Below, in pieces: positions 8,329-12,851 of a stretch of 12,851 bases of DNA (the stretch's first letter is position 1; every line of letters starts with the position of its first letter). Source of the DNA: an uncultured bacterium (lineage in GTDB: Bacteria > Bacillota > Clostridia > Lachnospirales > Lachnospiraceae); assembly GCA_905215775.1 (NCBI GenBank), contig CAJMRM010000063.1, forward strand, positions 1 through 12,851, read 5' to 3'. The position numbers and the translations under genes were made by a program. The notes below the pieces were generated by a model that did no database searches, had not been told where the DNA came from, and saw only the letters and a list, made by a program, of their open reading frames with translations.

Positions 8329-8931
8329 ATGGATTACAAAAAATTAAAAAAGAATTTTGAGGACCACCGGTTTCTCACTTCGTACTTTGAGACGAAGGAG
8401 GCGGCGGCCGCATACCTGAAGGACAAGATCCGCGGGGAGCGGGTGGGCTTCGGCGGCTCTATGACCTGTCAGGAGATGGGCCTGTATGAGCTTCTGAAGG
8501 AAAACAATCAGGTGGTCTGGCACTGGAAGGACGAGATGCCCGCAGCAGCAGCCAGAAGGGCAGCCATGGATTCCACCGTATATATCCTAAGCGCCAACGG
8601 CGTTTCGGAAACCGGAGAGCTGGTGAATATCGACGGCACGGGAAACCGGGTGGCGGCCAGCCTGTTCGGCCCGGAACGGGTTTTTTATGTGGTGGGAAGA
8701 AATAAGATCGCCCCGGATCTCCACAGCGCCATTGCCCGGGCAAAAAATACGGCCTGCACGAAAAACGCCAGACGCCTGGGGATAAAAACGCCCTGTACCG
8801 CGTCCGGGGAGCTGCGCTGCCACGACTGCAATAGTCCGGCCCGGATCTGCAGCGCTTCGGTGATCCTGGAGCGTCCCTGCAATGGAATGACGGTGGAGCT
8901 TGTATTCATCAACGAGGATCTGGGATATTAG
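8329..8931 (+). CDS. LUD-domain (lactate-utilization-like) protein
   Basis: The 200-residue protein belongs to the LUD (formerly DUF162) family, related to LutC/YkgG. Family members act in lactate oxidation or have unknown roles in anaerobes. The N-terminal part has the typical segment RFLTSYFETKEAAAAYL, then the glycine-rich GERVGFGGSMT (about 37-46) and VSETGELVNIDGTGNRVAA (about 92-110). The last 60 residues hold six Cys (C143, C156, C164, C167, C174, C184), including CHDC, which could bind zinc or an iron-sulfur cluster. ATG at 8329 is preferred because GGAGGA (8316-8321) lies 7 bases upstream; the ATG at 8314 overlaps that site. No lutA or lutB partner is nearby, so the substrate is unknown. 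Confidence 0.85.
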   Translation: MDYKKLKKNFEDHRFLTSYFETKEAAAAYLKDKIRGERVGFGGSMTCQEMGLYELLKENNQVVWHWKDEMPAAAARRAAMDSTVYILSANGVSETGELVNIDGTGNRVAASLFGPERVFYVVGRNKIAPDLHSAIARAKNTACTKNARRLGIKTPCTASGELRCHDCNSPARICSASVILERPCNGMTVELVFINEDLGY

Positions 8932-8984
8932 GGCATATGGACCGGACGCTTCCGGGCGGATATAAACCAAAGGAGAGAGATGAA

Positions 8985-9395
8985 ATGAATATATTGTTTT
9001 TTCTGACGCCTAAGAGTGAGGTGGCTTACATCCATGACGATGAGAGTCTCAGGCAGGTTCTGGAGAAGATGGAATTCCATAAATATTCAGCGGTGCCGAT
9101 CATCAGCAGGCAGGGAACCTATGTGGGGACCATCACCGAGGGAGATCTGCTGTGGTACATAAAAAACCAGCTGGATCTGAACCTCCAGGAGGCAAGAAGG
9201 ATCCGGATCACCAATGTTCCCCGCCGTTCGGACAACACGCCGGTGAGCATTGACAGCAATATGGAGGACCTTCTGGACAAGGCTATGAAGCAGAACTTTG
9301 TGCCGGTCCTGGATGATAAAAAATCTTTTATCGGGATCATCACCAGAAAAGACATTATGAAGTATTTTGCAAATAAGATGGAAAAAACAGAATAA
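8985..9395 (+). CDS. Two-CBS-domain small protein
   Basis: This 136-residue cytoplasmic protein consists almost entirely of a pair of CBS domains (about 8-62 and 76-130), which usually form one Bateman module that binds adenine nucleotides. Typical strands are YSAVPIISRQGTYVGTITEGDLL (read in two parts, about 34-56) and FVPVLDDKKSFIGIITRKDI (about 105-124). No enzyme or transporter domain is fused, so it is probably a sensor acting on a partner; the ligand cannot be told from sequence. AAAGGAG (8969-8975) lies 9 bases before the ATG. It follows the LUD gene by 53 bases without a terminator, so the two probably share a transcript. Confidence 0.85.
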   Translation: MNILFFLTPKSEVAYIHDDESLRQVLEKMEFHKYSAVPIISRQGTYVGTITEGDLLWYIKNQLDLNLQEARRIRITNVPRRSDNTPVSIDSNMEDLLDKAMKQNFVPVLDDKKSFIGIITRKDIMKYFANKMEKTE

Positions 9396-9412
9396 ATATA
9401 AAAAGCTTTTAA

Positions 9413-9444
9413 GATCCGGCCAGAAATCTGACTCTGGCCGGATC
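9413..9444 (+). terminator. Hairpin after the CBS gene, weak terminator
   Basis: GATCCGGCCAG (9413-9423) and CTGGCCGGATC (9434-9444) form a perfect 11-bp stem with a 10-base loop. The tail GTTTATG has only a short T-run, so it may stabilise the mRNA end or terminate weakly. A better terminator follows at 9495. Confidence 0.5.
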
Positions 9445-9494
9445 GTTTATGTCCGGAAAAAGCTCCGCAAAACAGAAGAATACTGTTGGAGGAG

Positions 9495-9527
9495 CAGACA
9501 GGGCACGCGGATGCCTGGTCTGTTTTT
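9495..9527 (+). terminator. Terminator upstream of the cotJ operon
   Basis: CAGACAGGGCA (9495-9505) pairs with TGCCTGGTCTG (9512-9522) with one mismatch and one G-U pair around a 6-base loop, followed by five T. It should separate the LUD-CBS transcript from cotJ. Confidence 0.65.
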
Positions 9528-9621
9528 GCAGGCAGTATCCGCGGGCGGAGGATGCCGCCGCGGGGCTGTGCGAAGGGGCAGACGGCACAGGAAGGAAAAG
9601 ACCCGGAAGATGTTCCTATGT

Positions 9622-9649
9622 ACCGGAACAGGAGAATATGCATACCCTA
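9622..9649 (+). promoter_or_regulatory. Possible sigma-K promoter of cotJ
   Basis: CATACCCTA (9641-9649) matches the sigma-K -10 consensus CATAnnnTA. ACC at 9622-9624, 16 bases upstream, fits the short sigma-K -35 element. Transcription would begin near 9656, leaving a short leader to cotJA at 9679. In Bacillus subtilis cotJ uses sigma-E, which has a similar -10 box, so the exact mother-cell sigma factor is uncertain. Confidence 0.4.
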
Positions 9650-9678
9650 TTACTAGAAAATGAAAGGAGAAGGAGCTT

Positions 9679-9930
9679 ATGAACTGTAATCAGAATTCTG
9701 ACGGAGCCGTCCGTATTCCCGGTATGATGCCTGTTCCGGGACCTGGACCGGTCCGTGTGGATGGAAATATGCCGTGTGCCTGGGACCGTTTTCCAGTGGG
9801 TATGGGCTACGTTCCCATGCAGAACTGGGAAACGCCCTATCCCATAAGCCACGGGTTTATGCAGGGAACGATTTTCCCGTCTTTAGATCATCCGTTTATG
9901 ATGGGAGGGTGCAGAAAATGGCAGAGATGA
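9679..9930 (+). CDS. cotJA: Spore coat protein CotJA
   Basis: CotJA is a small coat-associated protein made in the mother cell and encoded with CotJB and the manganese catalase CotJC. The 83-residue protein is Pro/Gly/Met-rich at the N-terminus and carries the family-like stretch WDRFPVGMGYVPMQNWETPY (about 36-55). GGAGAAGGAG sits just upstream of the ATG. Its end overlaps the cotJB start by 13 bases, showing translational coupling. It has no catalytic motif; the role is structural by family knowledge. Confidence 0.85.
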   Translation: MNCNQNSDGAVRIPGMMPVPGPGPVRVDGNMPCAWDRFPVGMGYVPMQNWETPYPISHGFMQGTIFPSLDHPFMMGGCRKWQR

Positions 9931-10427
9931 ATTGCGGAACCAGTGGAAAAGATCCCGGTGTAACGGGACAGTGCTGTAAGAAGGGCTGTCCGGGACAGAT
10001 CCCGGTCCAGGCCAGACCCCAGGGCCAGGCCTGCGGCCGTCCGTCCTGCCCGGCTCCAGTTTCCGGAGGGATGGTCTGCGGAATTTCCGGAATGTACCCG
10101 GCACCGGGAAATTCATGCGGATCCCGTCCGGCGGCCGGGCCGGGCTGCGGGATGTGTCCGGGAATGAATCCGGGCTTGGATCCGTCCCGGCAGGCGCTGA
10201 TGCGGCAGATCCGGGAGGCCAGCTTTGCCATGGATGAGGCGCTCTTATTCCTGGATACCCATCCGGACTGTGCTCAGGCCATGGAGTATTACCGGAGCGC
10301 GGTCAGTGCCAGGAAAGCGGCCATGGACGCGTATCAGAGCCAGTTCGGCCCTCTGCTGGTGGACGACGTTATGGGCGGCACCTGGACCTGGGTGACCGAA
10401 AAATGGCCCTGGGAAGGAGGATATTAA
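9918..10427 (+). CDS. cotJB: Spore coat protein CotJB with Cys/Pro/Gly-rich N-terminal extension
   Basis: CotJB is normally about 80-90 residues. Here that domain occupies residues 90-169, from SRQALMRQIREASFAMDEAL to the typical ending WPWEGG. It is preceded by about 82 residues rich in Pro, Gly and Cys, with ten Cys (6, 19, 20, 24, 39, 44, 54, 67, 77, 80), that resemble disordered, cross-linkable coat protein. The ATG at 9918 is preferred because GGGAGG (9903-9908) is 9 bases upstream; an ATG at 9927 overlaps the cotJA stop as ATGA but is 18 bases from that site. The stop is one base before cotJC. The extension is in frame with no sign of a fusion junction. Confidence 0.85.
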   Translation: MAEMNCGTSGKDPGVTGQCCKKGCPGQIPVQARPQGQACGRPSCPAPVSGGMVCGISGMYPAPGNSCGSRPAAGPGCGMCPGMNPGLDPSRQALMRQIREASFAMDEALLFLDTHPDCAQAMEYYRSAVSARKAAMDAYQSQFGPLLVDDVMGGTWTWVTEKWPWEGGY

Positions 10428-10428
10428 T

Positions 10429-10542
10429 ATGTGGAGGTACGAAAAACGGCTGCAGTACCCGGTAAACATTAAGGAACCCAACGCGGAGCTGGCGAAGCTG
10501 ATCATCAGCCAGTATGGCGGCCCTTACTGTAAAAACATATGA
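10429..10542 (+). pseudogene. cotJC: cotJC 5' fragment, interrupted after codon 32
   Basis: CotJC is a coat-associated manganese catalase, usually about 190 residues. Only its N-terminus is present: it starts MWRYEKRLQYPVNIKEPN and reaches QYGGP at codons 28-32. In intact homologues an acidic stretch of the DGELG type follows. Here the frame continues YCKNI and stops at 10540-10542, giving a 37-residue product without any metal ligand of the catalase. AAGGAGG (10414-10420) is 8 bases upstream of the ATG. The break coincides with the edge of the recombinase-bearing DNA. The gene is either dead or restored when that DNA is excised. The 3' part is not in this window. Confidence 0.85.
10510..10529. 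other. Putative attachment-site junction in cotJC
   Basis: CAGTA (10510-10514) and TACTG (10525-10529) form a dyad around TGGCGGCCCT, centred on the dinucleotide GG at 10519-10520. Large serine recombinases use imperfect palindromes with a central 2-base crossover, so this fits an att site. Homology to cotJC ends at about 10524. The exact crossover is inferred. Confidence 0.5.
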
Positions 10543-10546
10543 TATG

Positions 10547-10579
10547 GCCCAAAGCCGCATAAATCAAGGCTTTTTGGGC
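10547..10579 (-). terminator. Hairpin after the recombinase gene
   Basis: GCCCAAAGCC (10547-10556) pairs with GGCTTTTTGGGC (10568-10579) with two bulged bases. It begins directly after the recombinase stop (10580-10582) on the minus strand and lies between that stop and the att junction. No immediate U-tract follows on the minus strand, so termination may be weak; it could also end read-through from truncated cotJC. Confidence 0.4.
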
Positions 10580-12028
10580 TCATACATAGTAATGGAATTC
10601 CATGGATTTTTCCTTTCCGTCGTATACGATTTTCTGGAGGACCCCGCGGATGGCGTTTCCCCTGGTTTCCATCGGTACGTCCGGGGACTGCAGAAGGTCG
10701 TAGACAGTGCGGATCTTTTCCAGCAGCACTTTCCGGTTCTGTGCCTGATCCGGCTCCGGGGCATCCTGCTTCAGCGCTTCCAATTCTTCCTGAAGCCGGT
10801 TCCTTTCTTTTTTCAGCCGTTCCTTGTTCCGCTTAAATTCCTCCAGGGTATCGATCCCGCCTTCGTAGGCCTCCCGGATCCGGAGTTCCTTTGTCTCCAG
10901 ACGATCCAGGGAGTCCTGGAGCACTGTTTCGCGGCTGCTGGTTTCAGGATCCTGCTTCCGGGTGTAAGAAAATTCCACTTCTCCGGTCTCGAGGATCACG
11001 CGAAAAGACTCCAATACGGTTTTCTCCGCTTTGGACACGGAAATGCAGCAGGAGCCGGAATGCATGCCCTTGGAGTATTTCCAGCATTGGAAAAAGTCCG
11101 GGTTCCGGCCGGATCCCCGGTTGTACCCCAGGGATGCGCCGCAGGAAGAACATTTGAGAAGGCCGGAAAGCCAGTGCCGGCAGGAGGATACCTCCCTGCG
11201 GTGCTTGGGGCGGTATTCCCGTTGGATCCGCGCCTGGTTGTCCGCGAACAGACTGGTCACAGAGCTCCGGCACTCATGCGGACCCTGGAATACGTGATCC
11301 TTCCATCGCACAAGCCCGACATAGAAGCTGTTGGTCAGGACCAGTTTCACGGCTCGGTTATCGAAAAGATTTCCGCGGCGGGTCCGGTATCCCAGGGCGT
11401 TGGCATTTCGGGCGATCTGGGCCAGATCCTGGCCATCGTGGTAGGACTGGTGGATATACTCGACGATCCGGTACTGGTCCTCGTTGATCACAAACGGCTG
11501 GCCGCCGCCTGCCGCATCGTATCCCAGGCAGGGAGTCGTCTGGTAGCCGTGCTCCAGGGCCTTCTGGGTCATGCCGCGGATCACCTCGCCGGACAGGTTG
11601 ACGGAGTAAAATTCGTCGGACCACTCGATGATCATTTCCACCAGGCGGCCGAACATGCCGTCCATGATGGGCTCGGATACGCTCTTGATGGCCACGCCGC
11701 ATTTCTTCCGGAGGATCCCCTTATAAAACGCGCTCTCCTCCTGGTTCCGGGCAAACCGGGAGAATTTCCAGAGATACAGGTACTGGAAGGGCGACGGTGC
11801 CTGTCTGGCAACCGAGATCATTCGCTGGAATTCCGGCCGGTTGTCGGCCCGGCGGCCGGAAACGCCGTGATCTTCCATGAAGATAAATTCCGGCGGGATC
11901 GTAATGCCGTCTTTTTTTGCCGCATCCAGGATCATCCGCAGCTGGGCGTCCGGTGACAGCTCGGTCTGGTCGTCCGTGCTGACACGGATGTAGGCAGCAC
12001 CGATGGAAAGAGGTATTGGTTCCGTCAT
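10580..12028 (-). CDS. Large serine site-specific recombinase
   Basis: This enzyme cuts and rejoins DNA at att sites through a phosphoserine link, integrating or excising mobile DNA. The 482-residue protein has the resolvase catalytic domain at 10-145, with nucleophile Ser17 in YIRVSTDDQ, Arg15, the segment VSGRRADNRPEF (56-67) and WKFSRFARN (87-95). A recombinase domain spans about 155-265. A zinc ribbon has Cys293, Cys296, Cys315 and Cys327, and a coiled coil lies at about 370-425. This is the plan of SpoIVCA and related integrases. Translation starts with ATG, 8 bases after AAGGAG. The gene is convergent to cotJ and ends 56 bases from the cotJC break. All visible catalytic residues are present, so it is probably active. 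Confidence 0.93.
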   Translation of the reverse strand: MTEPIPLSIGAAYIRVSTDDQTELSPDAQLRMILDAAKKDGITIPPEFIFMEDHGVSGRRADNRPEFQRMISVARQAPSPFQYLYLWKFSRFARNQEESAFYKGILRKKCGVAIKSVSEPIMDGMFGRLVEMIIEWSDEFYSVNLSGEVIRGMTQKALEHGYQTTPCLGYDAAGGGQPFVINEDQYRIVEYIHQSYHDGQDLAQIARNANALGYRTRRGNLFDNRAVKLVLTNSFYVGLVRWKDHVFQGPHECRSSVTSLFADNQARIQREYRPKHRREVSSCRHWLSGLLKCSSCGASLGYNRGSGRNPDFFQCWKYSKGMHSGSCCISVSKAEKTVLESFRVILETGEVEFSYTRKQDPETSSRETVLQDSLDRLETKELRIREAYEGGIDTLEEFKRNKERLKKERNRLQEELEALKQDAPEPDQAQNRKVLLEKIRTVYDLLQSPDVPMETRGNAIRGVLQKIVYDGKEKSMEFHYYV

Positions 12029-12080
12029 GTTATCATCTCCTTATAAAACTTATGGAAAAAGTGTATAAAAAATACGCCCC

Positions 12081-12109
12081 TTGCCAGAGCGCTCCGGAGA
12101 TGATATAAT
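12081..12109 (+). promoter_or_regulatory. Promoter of an unknown short RNA
   Basis: TTGCCA (12081-12086) and TATAAT (12104-12109) are 17 bases apart, and TGA precedes the -10 box as an extended element. A 7-bp inverted repeat, GATATAA (12102-12108) with TTATATC (12126-12132), overlaps the -10 box and could be an operator. It fires away from the divergent recombinase gene. Confidence 0.65.
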
Positions 12110-12115
12110 CCAGGT

Positions 12116-12200
12116 GTCTAAGCTGTTATATCTTTCCGGGAGAACCTGGTAAGAGAAATCTATGGAAGCCGTCTGGTGCTGGTAACACCGGGCGGTTTTC
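12116..12200 (+). ncRNA. Putative small RNA of about 85 nt
   Basis: A promoter at 12081-12109 and a terminator at 12169-12199 bracket a short stretch with no credible reading frame. It matches no RNA family I recognise. It lies between the recombinase gene and the antitoxin promoter. It could regulate either, or be a leader that stops reads into the toxin-antitoxin locus. Confidence 0.4.
12169..12199 (+). terminator. Terminator of the unknown short RNA
   Basis: CCGTCTGGTG (12169-12178) pairs with CACCGGGCGG (12186-12195) using two G-U pairs and a 7-base loop. TTTT follows, then CCTGTTT. It ends just before the antitoxin -35 box, insulating that promoter. Confidence 0.65.
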
Positions 12201-12204
12201 CTGT

Positions 12205-12233
12205 TTGACAAAAAGGTCCAGGTGACATATAAT
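12205..12233 (+). promoter_or_regulatory. Antitoxin RNA promoter
   Basis: TTGACA (12205-12210) and TATAAT (12228-12233) are both perfect, with a 17-base spacer. The start is expected near 12240. A strong antitoxin promoter facing a weaker toxin promoter is usual for type I systems. Confidence 0.85.
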
Positions 12234-12239
12234 ATACTT

Positions 12240-12336
12240 AACAAGACAGCCGGTGGGTGAATGCACCTCACCCGTCCCGGTGAACATCAGATTAAAAAAT
12301 AGTCGTCAGCTTTCCAGGGCAGGACGGCTATTTTTT
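12240..12336 (+). ncRNA. Putative antisense antitoxin RNA (par-like)
   Basis: The RNA of about 97 nt starts at the consensus promoter and ends at the terminator shared with the toxin. Its 5' half forms a hairpin, GGGTGA (12255-12260) with TCACCC (12268-12273), with loop ATGCACC. The loop GCACC can pair with GGTGC between the toxin Shine-Dalgarno and start codon. Its 3' half is fully complementary to the toxin mRNA end (12294-12336). No coding frame is credible. The function is inferred from similarity in layout to par/Fst and txpA/RatA. Confidence 0.6.
12294..12336. terminator. Bidirectional terminator shared by toxin and antitoxin
   Basis: AAAAAATAGTCGTC (12294-12307) pairs with GACGGCTATTTTTT (12323-12336) along 14 bp with one G-U pair. 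Six T end the stem on the plus strand, and six A give a U-tract on the minus strand. The toxin stop codon lies inside the stem. Confidence 0.88.
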
Positions 12337-12411
12337 ATGGGTATAGTTCAGAATGGCTACGATCAGCATGGCAACGCCCAGGATGATCTGGAATTCTTCG
12401 TATGTACTCAT
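12328..12411 (-). CDS. Holin-like type I toxin, 27 residues
   Basis: The peptide begins MSTYEEFQ, continues with the hydrophobic stretch IILGVAMLIVAIL (residues 9-21) and ends NYTHKK. A short polar head, one membrane helix and a Lys tail match the small holin-like toxins of Firmicutes (Hol_Tox, TxpA/BsrG-like), which insert in the membrane and collapse its potential when made in excess. AAGGGG (complement of 12421-12426) is 9 bases before the ATG. The stop is within the shared terminator, giving a very compact mRNA. The convergent antisense RNA is its likely antidote. It is too short for most gene finders. Confidence 0.82.
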   Translation of the reverse strand: MSTYEEFQIILGVAMLIVAILNYTHKK

Positions 12412-12534
12412 AAGGCACCACCCCTTGCCGCAAGACTCGGAACGGGATGGGAGCACGTCCCCCGGCTGCCCGGGTAAGTATATTATATTGTCAAGGTGTG
12501 GCCCCTGCGGCGGGGCAGGTCCTGACTTGAAAAA
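12412..12534. other. Toxin leader and upstream region, no other gene
   Basis: This holds the toxin ribosome site, leader and -10 element. Further upstream, CCCCTGC and GCGGGGCAGG (12502-12519) make a GC-rich snap-back. No protein frame is credible. Confidence 0.4.
12482..12487 (-). promoter_or_regulatory. Toxin promoter -10 element
   Basis: On the minus strand TATAAT is followed by ATACTTA, the same 13 bases as at the antitoxin start (12228-12240); CAGCCGG also recurs downstream in both. The expected -35 position reads CCGCAG, far from consensus, while a TTGACA lies only one base upstream of the -10 box. The promoter is therefore probably weak. The toxin leader would be about 65 nt. Confidence 0.5.
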
Positions 12535-12562
12535 GTAAATTCCAGTGCAGTGGTAAATTCCA
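12535..12562. repeat. Two direct copies of GTAAATTCCA
   Basis: GTAAATTCCA occurs at 12535-12544 and 12553-12562, an 18-base period. The same core TAAATTCCA recurs at 12702 and at base 7 of the window. Arrays of short repeats of this sort often mark transposase-binding ends of insertion sequences, but no transposase gene is visible here. Confidence 0.55.
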
Positions 12563-12587
12563 TTACACGTTGTTTTTTGCAGATTTC

Positions 12588-12616
12588 ACAGGAGATTTTT
12601 ATGCAAAATCTCCTGT
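12588..12616 (+). terminator. Perfect 12-bp hairpin, terminator-like
   Basis: ACAGGAGATTTT (12588-12599) pairs perfectly with AAAATCTCCTGT (12605-12616) around a 5-base loop, followed by TTTCTGTT. TATAAT follows at 12624-12629, but with no -35 box at the usual distance. It could end transcription entering from the left. Confidence 0.5.
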
Positions 12617-12701
12617 TTTCTGTTATAATGAGCTCAACTTATCGAAAAATTCTTGATTTCTGGGTATGGAAAACGGACCACTGGAAGGCAGTGTGTAAGA
12701 C

Positions 12702-12712
12702 TAAATTCCACC
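12702..12712. repeat. Further copy of TAAATTCCACC
   Basis: TAAATTCCACC here is identical over 11 bases to positions 7-17 of the window, and the next base G also matches. It is followed by an 8-bp palindrome, TCACATTT with AAATGTGA (12715-12733), and enclosed by ACTGGAAG (12680-12687) and CTTCCAGT (12742-12749). Confidence 0.55.
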
Positions 12713-12791
12713 GGTCACATTTGTGAAATGTGAAACGTTTACTTCCAGTCTGACAGCAGATTTCGATCAGTTGGTTAGTGGTTAAAGCGGA

Positions 12792-12841
12792 TCAGCTTAG
12801 GTGTCAGATTGACCTCATCCGGGGCAATCGGCCTAAGCTGA
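12792..12841. repeat. Long inverted repeat near the window end
   Basis: TCAGCTTAGG (12792-12801) and CCTAAGCTGA (12832-12841) form a perfect 10-bp stem. GATTG (12807-12811) and CAATC (12825-12829) make an inner stem. No T-run follows and no gene is visible around it, so it may be an RNA structure or a recombination or binding site. Confidence 0.45.
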
Positions 12842-12851
12842 AATGCGTTTA

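Larger units (their letters stand above)
10525..12851. mobile_element. Serine-recombinase element inserted in cotJC (far end not seen)
   Basis: The DNA from the cotJC break onward carries a large serine recombinase on the opposite strand, a short RNA unit and a type I toxin-antitoxin locus. These are typical of an integrated accessory element. The right boundary is unknown: neither the 3' part of cotJC nor a second copy of the junction palindrome was found before 12851. Base composition is similar to the neighbouring genes. Confidence 0.6.

Noticed and set aside
9449..9682. A 77-residue open frame before cotJA
   Set aside because: It crosses a terminator and the cotJ promoter region, lacks a Shine-Dalgarno and has no protein-like pattern.
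10514..11956. A 480-residue open frame on the plus strand opposite the recombinase
   Set aside because: It mirrors the recombinase codons, has no recognisable domain and no suitable ribosome site; the minus-strand frame shows a full serine-recombinase domain series.
12116..12200. tRNA, SRP RNA or c-di-GMP riboswitch
   Set aside because: No cloverleaf, SRP tetraloop motif or riboswitch core could be matched by eye.
12253..12477. A 74-residue plus-strand frame across the toxin locus
   Set aside because: It runs through the shared terminator and opposite the toxin, with a poor start context.
12535..12851. CRISPR array from the short repeats
   Set aside because: The repeats are about 10 bases, unevenly spaced and without cas genes.

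Overview
The window looks like the chromosome of a spore-forming, fairly GC-rich member of the Clostridia, most likely Lachnospiraceae. The support is an isoleucine T-box in front of a long type-2-like isoleucyl-tRNA synthetase, a spoIID-spoIIQ pair, a cotJ spore-coat operon, clostridial Shine-Dalgarno sites and consensus sigma-A promoters. The genus is inferred from protein style and was not checked against a database.

Layout. 1-534: a hairpin carrying a short TAAATTCCACC repeat, a perfect consensus promoter (82-110) and a T-box leader with an AUC specifier and its terminator. 535-6214: ileS, then glgP 22 bases later with no terminator between them, so glgP probably shares the T-box transcript. 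6273-8150: a terminator closes glgP, and spoIID starts directly on its U-tract; spoIIQ follows. Both sporulation proteins have unusual active sites: SpoIID has Gln where the catalytic Glu is expected, and SpoIIQ has no zinc-binding His in its LytM domain. 8172-9395: a terminator, a LUD-domain protein with a Cys-rich tail and a small two-CBS protein, probably one transcript. 9679-10542: cotJA, cotJB with a long Cys/Pro/Gly-rich N-terminus, and only the first 32 codons of cotJC.

cotJC, the coat manganese-catalase gene, is cut after the QYGGP codons by DNA that carries a large serine recombinase on the opposite strand. The junction lies in an imperfect palindrome centred on GG, as expected for a serine-recombinase attachment site. 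cotJC is normally used in the mother cell, so this resembles the skin element in sigK: either the insertion is excised during sporulation or cotJC is simply dead. The rest of cotJC is not in the window, so the far end of the element lies beyond it or has been lost.

The accessory segment past the recombinase (12029-12851) holds no conventional genes but is rich in RNA signals. It has a promoter-terminator pair for a short unknown RNA (about 12116-12200). Next comes a compact type I toxin-antitoxin module: a 27-residue holin-like toxin on the minus strand and a convergent antisense RNA on the plus strand, sharing one bidirectional terminator in the manner of the par/Fst locus. The final 300 bases hold three more copies of the AAATTCCA repeat seen at base 7 and several strong hairpins, possibly the edge of another mobile element.
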